Source: Perca fluviatilis
Taxonomy: Eukaryota > Chordata > Actinopteri > Perciformes > Percidae
DNA length: 64,000 nucleotides
Direction of reading: 5' to 3'
NCBI RefSeq assembly: GCF_010015445.1
Contig: NC_053122.1
Span: 35,167,513 to 35,231,512 of the forward strand
Shown: positions 36,331 through 47,971 of the stretch, one piece after another
How positions within the stretch are numbered: the stretch's first letter is position 1
Layout of the letters: each line of letters begins with the position of its first letter
The notes under the pieces: generated by a model
Told to the model about the DNA's origin: nothing
The model's database searches: none
What the model saw: only the letters and a program-made list of their open reading frames with translations
Program-made: the position numbers and the translations under genes

Positions 36331-37080
36331 GGTCCAGGTGGGAAAAAAAAAAAAAGTTAAGAAAAAAACTCTTTTATTGAAGAAGGTGGTTTATATATTT
36401 TTTTTATATTTTATAAAAAAAAAAAAAAAAACACAACCACCCCCCCCCCCATCCGGTTGCCGGGGAGGAAAACCCCCCCCCCCCCAGCCACTAAAAACGT
36501 TATTTCCTTTTTTTCAAAAAAGAGAATAATTACTTACCTAACAAATCATTATTTTTTAAAAACATTAAAAACAAAAAAAAAAAAAAAAGAAAAAAAAATA
36601 AATTTTATTTCTTTTTTTACTTTATTTTATATAAAATTTTTTTTCCTCCCCCCCCCCCCCCCCCCCCCCCACTACCCCCTCCCAAAACACAACATTTTAA
36701 TAATTTTTTCTTTTTCTCTTCCCCTCCCCCTCCCTCACTACACCTAAACTTTTACAATTTCCCTAAAATTTACCCCTTCCCCACCTACTTAATAATTTTT
36801 TTTTTTTTTTTTTTTTTTTTTTCTTTTTTTTCTTTTTTTTCTCTTCTCTTCACCCCCTCCCTTTCTCCCCCATTTTTTTTTTTTCCCTTTTTTTATGTTT
36901 CTTTTTTTCTCCCTCCCCCTTTTCTTTCTTTCTTTTTTCTTCTTTTCTTTTTTTTCCTTTTTTTTTTTTTTTTTTTTTTTTTCTTTATTATTTTTCTTAT
37001 CTCTTTTTTCTCCTTTTTTCTTCCTTTTTTCTTTTCCTTTCCTTTTTTTTTTTTCCTTTTTACAACCCTACCCCCCACCC
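36331..37080. repeat. Homopolymer-dominated low-complexity stretch
   Basis: Long runs of A, C and T (for example T at 36799-36822 and 36958-36982, C at 36648-36670) with almost no G. Nothing biological is recognised; see findings for a possible artefact. Confidence 0.8.
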
Positions 37081-37284
37081 AATTGTCCCCCATTTAATTA
37101 CCATTAACCTACATGTTAGTTGAATTTAAGTGTCGGGCATTCTGCCACCGTCTGTCTATTGTGCTCCAACACAGCCGTGCCACGGGCGTCAGTTTGTTTG
37201 AAATGTGCTGGGGACAGAGACGCGTTGGAGGTACATTTCCACAAGTGCTGGGTACAATGACGCAAAGTTTTTTCTCTTTCGCGC

Positions 37285-37785
37285 AGGTCAGGTTTAATGT
37301 ACGTAAAGAATGACCAATGATTACCAAATTTCTCTCTAATATTGCTCCTCATAACCACGGAAAACTGTCAAAAATAGAACCCAAAGTCCAATTATTATGG
37401 ACGTTATCTGACATTTAGCGCGTTTCTGCTTCACATTTTCAGCAGGGCCGCGCGGGCAGCTGTTGGTTGACTCCCAACGGTTCTCATGGGCTTTATAAGT
37501 CCTAACATGAAAAAGCTTAACGTGGTTTAATGTACCTAAACAACGATCAATCATCACCACGTTTCTTGTTAGATTTTTTGACAGTTTTCAATGGTTATGA
37601 GGAGCAATATGAGAGAAATTTGGTAATCATTGTTTAGGTACAAGCTTTTTCCTCGCTTTTTCCTCGCCATAGCCTGTCAAGTTCTTTTGACAGGCATAAG
37701 TGTTCATTTCAAGATATGGCCATGATAAATTTGGTGATCGTTGTTGAGGTACATTAAACCACGTTAAGCTTTTTCACGTTAAGCA
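37285..37785. mobile_element. MITE-like repeat (GGTTTAATGTACCTAAACAA ... GTTAAGCTTTTTCACG)
   Basis: Two inverted halves (37303-37400 and 37535-37640) share CCAAATTTCTCTC, ATTGCTCCTCATAACCA and AACTGTCAAAAA words. A second copy lies at 54395-54605 inside the palindromic element's left arm. No gene. Confidence 0.55.
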
Positions 37786-38740
37786 GAACAGGCAGCGTTG
37801 TGAACAGAGAAGCGTGCAGCCTGCGCAGCAACAGAGCGGCTGTGTCTGTACCTGCCCTGTGGGGACAGAGATTGTTGTGGATTTTTTGCATCTGTCGCTC
37901 AAGAATTATATGTGTTATGGACTTCTTTTTTTAACTAAATTGAGCTCGAGGTTTTAAAATGTTACAATGTAAATTCAAATCTGCTTAAAAAAATAAACAT
38001 ATGTTTATTTAGCATGTTTGTTTTGTCCATATGTGATCGTGCTGTGTTCCCCAGGTCTCAGTTGCTACAATGAGTTTTTTTTTTTTTTTGCCCCCCCTGG
38101 CTCGAATGTCAAACTCCGCCTATGCACTAGGCTACTTGACATGTGACCCTGGGCTATAGGCTACTAATGTGTCATAGTGCGGAATTATCCATGTCTGTGA
38201 CGGTGCATAAGGGTCGGATACCCGGTTGCAGCCTGGTCATTGAGAGTCACAGTGCTGTGTTAAGTTTTTTCATTCAAAGGTAATATTATGATGTATGGGA
38301 GCATACATATGATACATTTTTCTTATTTTTATTTATAGGAAAACCATCGGGTTGCAATAAACTTGTGGAGGGAGGCAGCCATGTTGGCCTAGGCTGACCC
38401 ATTTAAAAGGCAGCAAAACAACCTATGGTTACCGCCTGCAGTCCACCCATTACACTGCCCTGGAGGTACAGTAGAATTTTTTTTCTACATTGTTGATTTA
38501 AATATGCAAAATACACAGACAATTATGTATGAAGAATATAAACCTCAAATATTCAAAACTTCCTCCAAAAATATTTCAATAAAGTGATAATTCATGCAAT
38601 CACTTATTTTTTCTTTCTAGCCTTAAACATTTTTGACAAGAAAATGATTTTTGATATGATCAGTGTCAGATTGACTATTTTAGAAAGGGGAGGAGGATTG
38701 CATGCCTAATCTCTTAAAGATTGCAGTGGATGAGTTCAGT
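37786..38740. other. Non-genic spacer
   Basis: AT-rich. A T-run followed by GCCCCCCCTGGCTCG (38077-38105) resembles a retroposon remnant. 38336-38400 could encode ENHRVAINLWREAAMLA after a tttatag acceptor, but it stops at once. Confidence 0.3.
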
Positions 38741-39074
38741 ATAGTATACATTTAACTTAATTATTTTCTGAGGCATTGCACTCAAGAAGAAACTATAACA
38801 AAAAATCGACATGACAGAAACACATTTTGACTCACCAGAGTAAATGCGGTTTAGATTTTTAGGCTACAAAACAGTTTAATGACTTTGATGGACTCCTGAG
38901 AATGGAAATTATATTTCAAAGATTTCAATTACATGAGCTTGAAATCTGTGCTAAGAATTGTTATATTCTTCCCTACAGAACACCCTCACCACTGCTGTGG
39001 TAAGTGCTCTGGGAGCCACCAAGTTCGGGAAGCCGGGATTCCTGCAGCTCCTTGTCGAGGAGGGGGATTCTGTG

Positions 39075-39147
39075 TGTAAGAGCCATTTTCATTGGGTTTG
39101 TTGTAGGACACAAATTGTCCACTGGTGGCACTGGTGGGCATATGGCA
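39075..39147 (+). repeat. 5' LTR remnant of the BEL/Pao element
   Basis: TGTAAGAGCCATTTTCATTG to GGTGGGCATAT matches 46603-46675 with one or two differences, then diverges abruptly. Confidence 0.85.
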
Positions 39148-39387
39148 GTGTGTGCAGTGGAAATTCAAGTACTGCTTCCTCTGCCAGAGTCAAGGAAGAG
39201 GCAGACAGAGCTGCACTGCTCGTTCGCATGGAAGCTTTAAAGAAAATACAGGTTTTAGAAGAGCAACAGCATAAGTAAGTAAGTAAGTAAAATTTATTTA
39301 TAAAGCGCTTTTCACAGATATAAGAGTCCGGCCAGAGGAATACGGCTTCAAAAGGTCCAGGATGTACTGTGGGGCCTGACCGTTTAA

Positions 39388-40546
39388 AGGAATATTTCAC
39401 CGCTGGAAAGCTGAATATATCTTTAAATTGGGTCACTTATGTAGTAGAAATGTGAAAAAAAAATTGAAATTGGTGCCTTCTAGGCCGAGAAAAGCCAGAA
39501 AATGTGTTTTGGTCTTATATGGATGAAAAACACCAAATCCCAGAATGCACCTGCTTCGTTGCTTTGAGTCCACTCCCAAGCCACGCCTACCGCTTGACAG
39601 ACCCGGACAGACCGACAGAGGCATTCAACTCAACTCAAGCGTGTTTTATTGTCATTTCAACCATATACACGAAACAATGTTTCATCGTGACTCAAGTGGT
39701 GTTACACATTTAACATATATAAAAACGACATTATATAAAAACAGGCTACATTTAGTACACACACTTTATAGGCTCCGTAAAGTTCAGCTGACGCATACTA
39801 GCATTAGCGCTTGGTGGGCTGTAAACACCGAGCATAAACACAGCCGTGAATTAGTGTGTAATGTAGAATGGTCGGCATTTAACAGTCACAAACTCCACCA
39901 GCAGTTAGCAGTTAAATGGATACAAATCACCACATTTCTGCGCCACTCGGTGTTAACACAGCCCACAGCTGTTAGCAGTAGCTAGTTGGATTTTATTTCT
40001 ACACCAGTCCACCTCCACGGGCCAGCGAGAGCAGCCTGGTAGCTGGATAGTCCCGGTTCCGGTACACTGTTGTTCAGGCATGTTTCCACAACAACAAAAA
40101 CACAGCAGTCACTGAACTCACGTTGGACATATTCTCCGATCTGTACCGATGTATCCCAGTGGTACACACGTCCGGTAGTGATGCAGATAATTGTTGTAAA
40201 TGTTTTCTGCTGAAAACCGAGAGCCTGTTTAGCGAAGATTCAAGATGGCTGACAGTCGTTTTCATTCGGAATACCTCGGCCAGACTCGGCAGTCCAACCC
40301 CCTGTGGGCGTGTTGAAAACATACGGAAGTAGATCCTAATACTGGCTGTAGTCCTTTGCCTCTGGCCCAAAAATCTTCCGATGACGCAAAAATCGTCATT
40401 TTACGTCATCGGAAGATTTTTTCCAGGCCCCAAATGCAGAAATCTCTCGTCTCAGGGTGACATGAGGGAGGGAGGCACGGTCATTCAGAAATACTATCGG
40501 GTTTCTACTGATACAAAGCTGAATGCTAAATCGGTGAAGTATCCCT
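39388..40546. mobile_element. TTAA-target MITE in the LINE (TIR AGGAATATTTCACCG)
   Basis: Left AGGAATATTTCACCGCTGGA and right complement ...CGGTGAAGTATCCCT are flanked by TTAA (39384-39387; 40547-40550). Excision in silico rejoins LINE codons (FRAL/NGQAPQ), which proves the borders. It contains a hairpin with arms AATCTTCCGATGACG (40371-40385) and CGTCATCGGAAGATT (40405-40419). Confidence 0.85.
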
Positions 40547-41249
40547 TTAAGGCTCTGAAAGTCAGTACTAAAATCTTAAAATCAATCCTGCATTTTACAG
40601 GGAGCCAATGGAGAGCCGACAAGACTGGAGTGATATGAGACCTTCGAGGGGCACCTGTTAAAAGTCTAGCAGCAGAATTTTGAACAATTTGCAATTTGTT
40701 CAGGGCAGACTTATTCAGACAAGTAAAAACAGAGTTGCAGTAGTCAAGTGTTGTTGATATGAAAGCGTGAATTATCGTTTCCAGATCCTTTTTTGACAAT
40801 ATTTTGCGTATTTTACAGATGTTCCTAAGATGATAAAAGCAATTTCTGACTAGCTGTTTTGAGTGTGTCTCCAAAGACATGGCTTGGTCAAACACAACCC
40901 CCAAGTTTATGAGGCTGGATTTGACAGAGAGGCCCAGAGAGCCAAGGTGCTGTTTGATCAGCGGGATCTTATGGTCTGGAGCAAAGATCAGCGTTTCAGT
41001 TTGAATTATCTGCAGGTAGTTAGTGGCCAGCCAGTCTTTGATGGAGGACACACACTCTAGGAACAGAGACAAACGATGGAACTCAGCATCATTAAAAGAA
41101 CAATACAACTGGACATCGTCGGCATAGAAATGATATGATACATCCTTGAGACAACCAATAATTTGACCAAGTGGCAAAATGTACAGTAAAAACAAAATAG
41201 GACCCAAAACTGGACACATCAGACTGTACATTGTTTACAGCAACATTAA

Positions 41250-42002
41250 AGCTGCAGTAGGTAAGATTGTGAAGAGCCAAGACTTTGCCAACAAATTTGA
41301 ACATCGACAACTTCTCAGTCCCTCCCCCCTTTCTGCTGAAGCCCAAACTGTCTCCTAAGCCCCTCCCACACAACGGAGTTTGACAGAACTGCCTAGGCAC
41401 GTCAGACAACATGTTCAATAACTAAACACTAACACAACGTTAACTTTACTCACCAACAGTAAAACGATGCTAACTAGCAGGCTACCGTTAACCATTTTAG
41501 CATCACATCAGACCGACCACTGTGCTAACGTTACTATCATCCTCACCAACGTAGCTTTGTGGACTTTTGACTACTAATAACCAAGTGAAAGATAAATCAT
41601 TCATGGTAATAATGTTACCTGTTGAGAGGAAATGTGGCTACGTCTGCATCGTTCTCCAGATCTTTAAAATCCCACAGCTCACGCCACCTCTGAAAAGCCA
41701 CTCCATTATTCACGGAGTTTTGGAAAACTTTTCTGCAGCTCGTGCGCAGGGAGGGGGGAGGGGAGAACGCTATATATGCGTGTGCCTGAGCAGTGATTGA
41801 CAGGCAGATAGACCACCCCTGTGGCCCTGATTGGAGAAAATTGGAGAATTTTGCCAATGGCACTACAGGCTGAAGGAGGTGCCAGAGGAGCTGTCTTTTT
41901 TTTTTTTTTTTTTACATAATTCATGTAGTTCTACTGGAACATAGGGTCAGTTTCAGCAAATATGACAGAAAGTTAGTTTTATAAGACTTACCTACTGCAT
42001 CT
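41250..42002. mobile_element. TTAA-target MITE in the LINE (TIR AGCTGCAGTAGGTAAG)
   Basis: AGCTGCAGTAGGTAAGATTG at the left and complement ...CTTACCTACTGCATCT at the right, with TTAA at 41246-41249 and 42003-42006. 753 bp, with a T run at 41895-41913. It interrupts the RT between HGRTF and the VLGPILF region. Confidence 0.85.
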
Positions 42003-42146
42003 TTAAATGTTCTGCCATGAATATAGGAAGAGAACCACTGAAGGACAGATCCTGATAGTCCCATCTCATTATGAAGCCGATTGATCAGTATACTGTGATC
42101 CACAGTGTCAAAAGCAGAAGTCAAATCAAGAAGTACAAGTACAATG

Positions 42147-42616
42147 GCCGGTCTCACAGCAGCTAAGAGGATGCTGGCCCTCAGGTGGCAGCCACCACAT
42201 TCCTTGGCTTGGCAGCACTGGGCCAACTCATTTCTTGAAATTGTGCTGATGGAGTGGTCCGTTGCCCGTATGCACGGGGCCAGTCATGAGACTCTGCAGG
42301 CATGGGAGACAGCATACAAGTTAGTTAAAGAAAGGGTGCAGCATGGCCGACCTTGATCTTTCTGTTGTATTTTTATTTAGAGAGAGATCCTGGGTGGGGG
42401 ATTATGGGGAGTTGCCTTTGGGTGGGGGGGTGTGGGGTGTTATAGGGGTCCTAATTCTGTTGCTTCCCTAATGATGCGCAAAGGACTTCATTTCTGTTAC
42501 ATTGATGGTTAGGAAAAGAAAAGAACAAAATGTGTATATGTTTGTGATTTTATATATATATATATATTTTATTTCTTTTTTGTACATTTTTCAATAAAAA
42601 ATTTGATCACAAAAAA
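42147..42616 (+). mobile_element. 5'-truncated L1-type LINE with 19-bp target duplication
   Basis: Flanked by perfect AAGAAGTACAAGTACAATG copies (42128-42146; 42617-42635). It encodes an ORF2 C-terminal piece (EIVLMEWSVARMHGA...QAWETAYKLVKERV, stop near 42355) followed by a 3' UTR and an A-rich tail with AATAAAA. Its orientation is opposite to the host LINE. Confidence 0.85.
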
Positions 42617-44699
42617 AAGAAGTACAAGTACAATGTAGCGGCCAGAGTCTGATGCCATCATCACATCACTAGAGACTTTGATAAGGGCTGTTTCAGTGGA
42701 GTGTAATTTTCGAAAACCAGACTGAAAAGTATCAAACAAGTTGTGCATAAAGGACTTTTTTTCCAAAATTTTGGAGATAAATGGAAGTTTAGATATTGGC
42801 CTGTAGTTATTAGGTTCTGAAGGGTCAAGATTGGGCTTTTTAAGGATCGGGTTTACCACAGCGTGTTTGAAGTAGCTGGGGACAGAGCCAGTTCTAAGTG
42901 ACAGGCTAATTATTTTTTTCCACACAGGGGCCGACAATGTCAATCATTTTCAACAATAGAGTTGTTGGGACAATGTCAGCGGGGCTCGAAGACGGTTTCA
43001 TATTTCCTGTTATGGTCTTCACATCCTGTAGGCTGACAGGAGTGAAGGACGACCAAGACGACACCGGTGAAAACTCAGTAGAACAAACACTGATGAGTGG
43101 AGAATTAACACTGGCCCTAATGTCATTAAAAGCTAAAAAGGCAAAGGGAACAGCTGGAGCTGGAAATTTTGCTAGAAGCATCTACTGCTAAATTAGCAGC
43201 TTTGCAGGCCTCAGACGGACAAAGTGTTTCAAGGACATCATCAAATGCTATGAATTCCTACCTGAATAAGGCACAAAGAAACGAAGCAAGTGAGCTGAAT
43301 GCAATGGCAAAGGAGTACCAGCCAGTTCAGCAAAACAAACTACAATCAAGTAAACATTGGTCATTGCCAGCAATTAACCCAACACCAAATCTTAAGGAGC
43401 CACAGGAGGCAAGTTGGCAACAAATAACTCAACCAAAGGAGTGAAAGGAACCACAAAACCGGGTTTATCCTCATAATTCACAACAGTACAGTAACATGGA
43501 TCAACAATTACAACCCTCTTTGCTTCACGCTCAGCCAGCAAATAAAAGGCATCCTACTCGCCGTAATCTGCAGCTAGAGGATGAAATTCAGCCATATCTG
43601 TTCAATGCTCAACCAGTGGAGGACAAACATCTTGGAGATATTTGCACCATTATGAAAAAGCAAAATGAAATTACAAATGCCCTTGTTCAACAGCAACGTT
43701 TAATGGTATTGCCTGCCAGAGATATTCCTGTATTTGATGGGGATCCTCTTCAGTATATCTCATTTAAAAGAGCATTCGAAAGGTGTGGAGGAAAAGGTCA
43801 GTACTGCTGACTGCTTGTATTACCTGGAGCAGTTTACAAGAGGGCAGCCAAGGGAGCTCGTTCGTAGTTGCCAACATGCTGAACCTACTGCAGGTTATGC
43901 TCATGCAAAAAGGTTGTTGCATGAACATTTTGGAAATGAATATAAAATTGCTACTGCATACATGGAAAAGGCTTTGGCTTGGCAGTTAATAAAATCAGAA
44001 GATGTGAATGCATTACAAGCCTACTCTCTGTTCCTGTGTTCATGTTGTAATGTCATGGAGAAGTTACAGTACATGCAAGAGATGGATATGACGAGCAACA
44101 TGAGAGCAGTGATGTCCAAGTTGCCATTTAGGTTAAGAGAGCGATGGAGAACTGTTGCATATGAAATTCTGGAAAAATCTAACCGCAGAGCTCTGTTTAA
44201 GGATTTGGTTGCCTTCATCGAAAAACATGTCAAAGTCCTCTCAGACCCTTTATTTGGTGACATTCAGGAAATGTCGTCAGGAAATTCCCGATCAAGGGTT
44301 GTTAACAGGTTAAAACCACAGACCTGGAATAGAGCTAAAGAAAATAGCTTTGCAGCCGCCATTGCACCTGTGTCATCAAATGAGAGCCACAGAGACTTAA
44401 AGGCGGTCTCATATGTCTCTACAGTTGAGTCTAATTGTGTGTGTTGTTCTCAAGATCATTCTTTGGTAGACTGTCAAAGGTTTGAAAGAAAGAAGCATCA
44501 AGATAAAATACATTTTCTGAGGGAGAAGGAGCTCTGCTTCGGTTGTTTAGGTGCAGGACATAGGAGTCGAGACTGCAGTGAGCGTCTGACTGTAGGAGTT
44601 GTGGTCAGAACCATCCAAGTGTGCTTCATATCGATAGGAGAAATGAAGTTAACACAGACAAGGAACATTCCAAAGAAAAGGTCACTTACAACAGCACAG

Positions 44700-46475
44700 C
44701 ATCTCATAAAACCGTGTGGTATACAGGGGGGAGGGGGGCGCCTTTTTTTTCTTTTCGCAAAAAAAAAAAAAAAAAAAAAAAGACTGAATGTTACATCTAT
44801 AAGACAATCTGCCTGGTAGAAGAACGCACTTTTGCTGCAAACCATGGGACAAGAAAAGGTTGTGCCGGCATATGAATGTTCAGACTCGGAAGTGTCTGGG
44901 TTGGAGAGCAACCTCTTCTATAATCTACCAGAAGTCCTCACCCAAGAGAAAATGCCTGTCAGTACAGATAACACTGTGACCGAAGGAGATTTGGCAAAAT
45001 GGCCATATCTGTCAAATGTTCAAATCCCCAGCATTAAGGCTAATGTGGACCTGTTGATTGGAAGCAACGCACCCAAGATGTTGGAACCTTGGGAGGTCAT
45101 TAATAGAAGAGGGGACGGACCATATGCTATAAGGACAGCATTGGGTTGGGTTATTTATGGACCTTTAAACGGTAACGACTGCAACATCTCTTCAGCAATA
45201 ACTGTCAACAGGATTTCCATGTCAAGATTGGGGGAAGTGCTGAATCAGCAGTATAATCGTGAGTTCAAAGAGAGAGCTACAGAAGAGAGAGGTATATCAT
45301 CGGAGGACGTCAAGGTCATGGAAAATGAGGACAAACCTTTCCATACCTTTGTGGCTAACAGGGTCACAACAATCAGGGAAGCCACCAAAACATCTCAATG
45401 GCGGCATGTTGGATCAAAGGAAAACCCAGCAGAATATGCATCCAGAGGGGAGAGGGTTGGAGATTTCATGCAAAGTCAGAGGTGGATTAGTGGTCTAGAG
45501 TCTTTGCATGGACCAGAAGAGGACTGGCCGGCAAATGTTGTGAAAACTGCAATAGGAGCAGATGACTTGGAGGTCAAGCAGGAAGCCATAGTGAATGTTG
45601 TTAAGGTGGATGATTCACCAATCGACTAATGGCCTACTTTTCAAATTGGAGGAAGCTGAAAGTAGCAGGGGCATGGTTCCTCAAGATCAGAAATGACCCA
45701 TATGTGGATGGTGGTCTTCTGAGAATTGGAGGACCGTTGGACAAAAGGCTCCTCACCGGAGGTCAAGTTGCTCACATCCAATCTGACAATGCAACTAACT
45801 TCAAAGGAGCAGAAAAAGAGCTAAGGGAGGCTCTGTCAACTCTGAATCATGCAAAGGTTCAAGGAATGTTGCAGCAACATCGAGTCAGGTGGTGTTTTAC
45901 TCCTGCAGGCTCACATCATGGTGGCATATGGGAGCGTGTAATCCGCATAAAAAGAATTCTCAGTTCCGTTCTTCGACAGCAGACGTTGGAAGATGATGGG
46001 CTTCAGACAGTTATTTGTGAGGCTGAGGTCATTTTAAATGATCGGCCTATCACCAAGCTGTCGGATGATTCACAAGACCTTGAGACACTCAATCCCAACC
46101 ATGTTCTCCTAATGAAAGGAAAACCATCATTGCCACCTGGATTGTTTGAATCGCATGATCTGTATGTAAAGAGAAGATGGAAGCAAGTTCAGTACATCTC
46201 GGATCTTTTCTGGAAACGTTGGATATGAGAATACCTACCTTTGCTGCAGGAAAGGCAAAAATGGAATAAAAAAATAAAAAGAAAAAAAGAAAACCAGGAG
46301 ATGTTATTGTCATAATGGATCCCTGTGCCCCACGGGGCTCCTGGCCGCTTGGAAGAGTGTTGGAGGCTTTCCAGGACAAAAATGGAATTGTCCGCTCAGT
46401 GCGGCTGCAGACAAAGTCTGGAGTAATAATATGGCCTGTGACTAAAATCTGCCTGCTACATGAGGGTACAGGTTA
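44700..46475 (+). pseudogene. BEL/Pao pol remnant: protease edge, integrase, C-terminal domain; RT deleted
   Basis: The pieces are colinear with BEL pol but with large gaps. ANVDLLIGSNAPKMLEPWEV and ALGWVIYGPL (about 45030-45170) come from the protease/RT junction. HVGSKENPAEYASRG follows at about 45403, from the RNase H to integrase spacer. The integrase has HIQSDNATNFKGAEKEL (catalytic Asp, about 45774-45824) and ICEAEVILNDRP (Glu, about 46014-46049). The last domain ends PVTKICLLHEGTG near 46475. The catalytic YxDD region of RT is absent. A G/C run followed by 20 A residues (44728-44780) disrupts the protease region. Confidence 0.8.
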
Positions 46476-46602
46476 GCAGTGTATTCAAAATGTGTGTTCT
46501 GAGAAATGATAAAGGTGTCTAGTTGTCTTTTTTATCATGGCTCTTTACTTTATGAATGTTTGAATTGTCATGCCTGTATGTCATTACAATTAAGGGCCGG
46601 TA

Positions 46603-47042
46603 TGTAAGAGCCATTTTCATTGGGTTGGTTGTAGGACACAAATTGTCCACTGGTGGCACTGGTGGGCATATAAGTGAAGTCTATATACGTAGGAACCTTT
46701 CAACAGGTAACTAGGGGTGCTGTTAAGTGAAGGAGCACAAACTGTTTTGACCGCATCAAATTGCTACAGTGCGCAACGCTCATGTGGATTATGAAATGTT
46801 TGTTAATGGAGCTTGATGGACACATGGTTTCTTGCACGGTGACATGAAGAACTTTGTGATCAATAAATGCCCAGTACAACGCAACGGTGACTATTGGAGT
46901 CTGTGATTTCAACAAAAGACTACTGAGCTGTGTCAAGTAGAAGAGAGCGCGTCAGCTAGTTTACTAGCCATAGATTGTTTGATTGTTTAAGTCCGCATAG
47001 CAGCCCCCTCAGTGGCTTTAAGTTTTAGGCTTAGCGATTATA
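46603..47042 (+). repeat. 3' LTR of the BEL/Pao element (440 bp)
   Basis: Starts TGTAAGAGCC directly after a purine-rich tract and ends at the CTGTG duplication. It contains AATAAA at 46863, a plausible poly(A) signal. No other LTR copy of full length is in the window. Confidence 0.8.
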
Positions 47043-47113
47043 CTGTGTATGAAATAGAGGAGGCCTTGTGGGTTCAACACCCAGCTTGTAGACTTCTTGG
47101 GAGGGTCCTTTAG

Positions 47114-47600
47114 CAGCCCTAACGGTAAGCAAGCCATATCATATTTGCTTGAAAATTTCCCGAAAGGTCTCCCTACAGGCACCTGTCAGTCAAAGTAATC
47201 ACGCCCTAATTTATGCAGGTATTTTAGCCTGAATATAACTTAATCAGAAAATTCAACTATTCAGCATTCCCAAGCATTTTCTGCAGGAAATGCATTTTCT
47301 AGTTGAACTTGCATTTCCCCATGTTTCCCCCAAGTTGAGTGGCTATCAATCATTGCAGTATTACCTGTATTACCTTGCATAAGCATGGACGCCTGGCCAA
47401 TAAATGCCATTGAAGGGTGGGTCTTGGCGACAACGCAGTGCATAGCAAAAAAATATTTGACCAAGCAGAACAGATTGCATTGCATTTTCACGGCGACATG
47501 ACATAAACATATTTAAGCCCCATCCAATCTGAATTTAAGACAATTTTAATACTTTTTAAGGCCTTATTTTTAGGAATGGTGATTTAAGACTTTTTAAGGA
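47114..47600. other. Non-genic spacer
   Basis: No supported gene or repeat. AT-rich with isolated short ORFs. Confidence 0.4.
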
Positions 47601-47619
47601 CCCGCGGCCACCCTGTATT

Positions 47620-47968
47620 TAAGAGAAAAAGTCAAATATCTGTGACTGTATTATTGCATGTCTTATATAGTCTTCTCACTTACAGTTTGGTCGACATAAA
47701 GCCCCAAAACAGTCAGAAAAAAGGTTTCTTAGCCATCATAGAAAAGAATCGCCAAAAAAGATTGCAAAAGCAACCAAAACAACGGGTGGAAAAAAGCATA
47801 GAAAAAAGCGCCCAAAAAGAAAGTCTAAAACAGTGGCAAAAAGGTTGAAAAAAGCATCTGCAAAAGTGACAAAAACGTAGGCGGGCCAAAATGTATTGAG
47901 AACCTAAATTGATGTGCGGGCCGATCAAAATCTGCGAGGGGCCGGATTTGGCCTTGAGTTTGACACGT
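47620..47968 (-). mobile_element. Decayed copy of the 30.77-kb hAT MITE (inverse)
   Basis: CGGGCCAAAATGTATTGAGA, then GGCCTTGAGTTTGACACGTG, complements the left end of the MITE at 30770. The AGTCAAATATCTGTGACTGT stretch at 47630 matches the complement of 31070-31092. Confidence 0.75.
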
Positions 47969-47971
47969 GAA

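Larger units (their letters stand above)
39276..43133 (-). mobile_element. L2-like LINE inserted in BEL gag
   Basis: Minus-strand LINE with a (TAAG)n 3' tail at its low-coordinate end (39276-39290) followed by its 3' UTR. It sits between gag codons HK and LK. It carries three later insertions (39388-40546, 41250-42002, 42147-42616). Its 5' end at about 43133 lies in the ORF, so it is 5'-truncated. Any target duplication is too short to be sure of. Confidence 0.85.
39300..43133 (-). pseudogene. L2-like LINE reverse transcriptase ORF, fragmented
   Basis: From the 5' side (high coordinates): SSPADIVPTTLLLKMI; AVVNPILKKPNLDPSEPNNY and RPISKLPFISKILEK (RT domain start); DLTSAFDTVDHSILI (first catalytic Asp, about 42100); VLGPILFLLYILPLG; YADDVQLY (second Asp pair, about 41120); then thumb motifs DYCNSVF and HITPVLSALHWLPV. 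Downstream of the 39388-40546 MITE the frame ends in NGQAPQYILDLLKPYSSGRT. Apart from the insertions there are one or two frame breaks, so the LINE itself was fairly young when hit. Confidence 0.8.
39178..44640 (+). pseudogene. BEL/Pao gag, interrupted by the LINE (pieces 39178-39275, 43134-44640)
   Basis: The first piece encodes a helical segment (ARVKEEADRAALLVRMEALK) ending in EEQQHK. The L2-like LINE follows, and the frame resumes with LKRQREQLELEILLEASTAKL. An in-frame TGA lies at 43442 and a frameshift near 43800. The DUF1759-type core follows (DGDPLQYISFKRAFE, EKALAWQLIKSEDVNALQAY, SKLPFRLRERWR), then a Cys/His region ending in a zinc knuckle CFGCLGAGHRSRDC (about 44537-44578). Beyond it the frame shifts again. 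Clearly dead. Confidence 0.8.
39075..47042 (+). mobile_element. BEL/Pao LTR retrotransposon, rearranged and nested
   Basis: 5-bp target duplication CTGTG (39070-39074; 47043-47047). The 3' LTR is 46603-47042, starting TGTAAGAGCCATTTTCATTG, preceded by a purine-rich AAGGGCCGG. Only the first 73 or so bases of the 5' LTR survive (39075-39147) before the sequence jumps to gag, so the rest of that LTR, the primer site and the leader are deleted. Gag and pol remnants are on +. Reverse transcriptase is largely deleted. The LTR seems to end ...GATTATA rather than CA, so that end is uncertain by a few bases. Confidence 0.85.
38979..47113 (+). pseudogene. Unknown exon, copy 2, interrupted by the BEL/Pao insertion (join 38979-39074, 47048-47113)
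   Basis: After a cttccctacag acceptor the frame reads NTLTTAVVSALGATKFGKPG through GDSV at 39074. It is the paralogue of the 35465 exon. The BEL/Pao element follows. Its right border is the second CTGTG copy (47043-47047), and coding resumes at 47048 as YEIEEALWVQHPACRLLGRVL to TAG 47111-47113. The resumed part aligns with YDIAEALW of copy 1, which proves both the insertion point and the duplication. The C-terminus differs from copy 1. Confidence 0.6.

Noticed and set aside
36338..37107. Lys- or Phe-rich ORFs
   Set aside because: Direct translation of A and T homopolymers.
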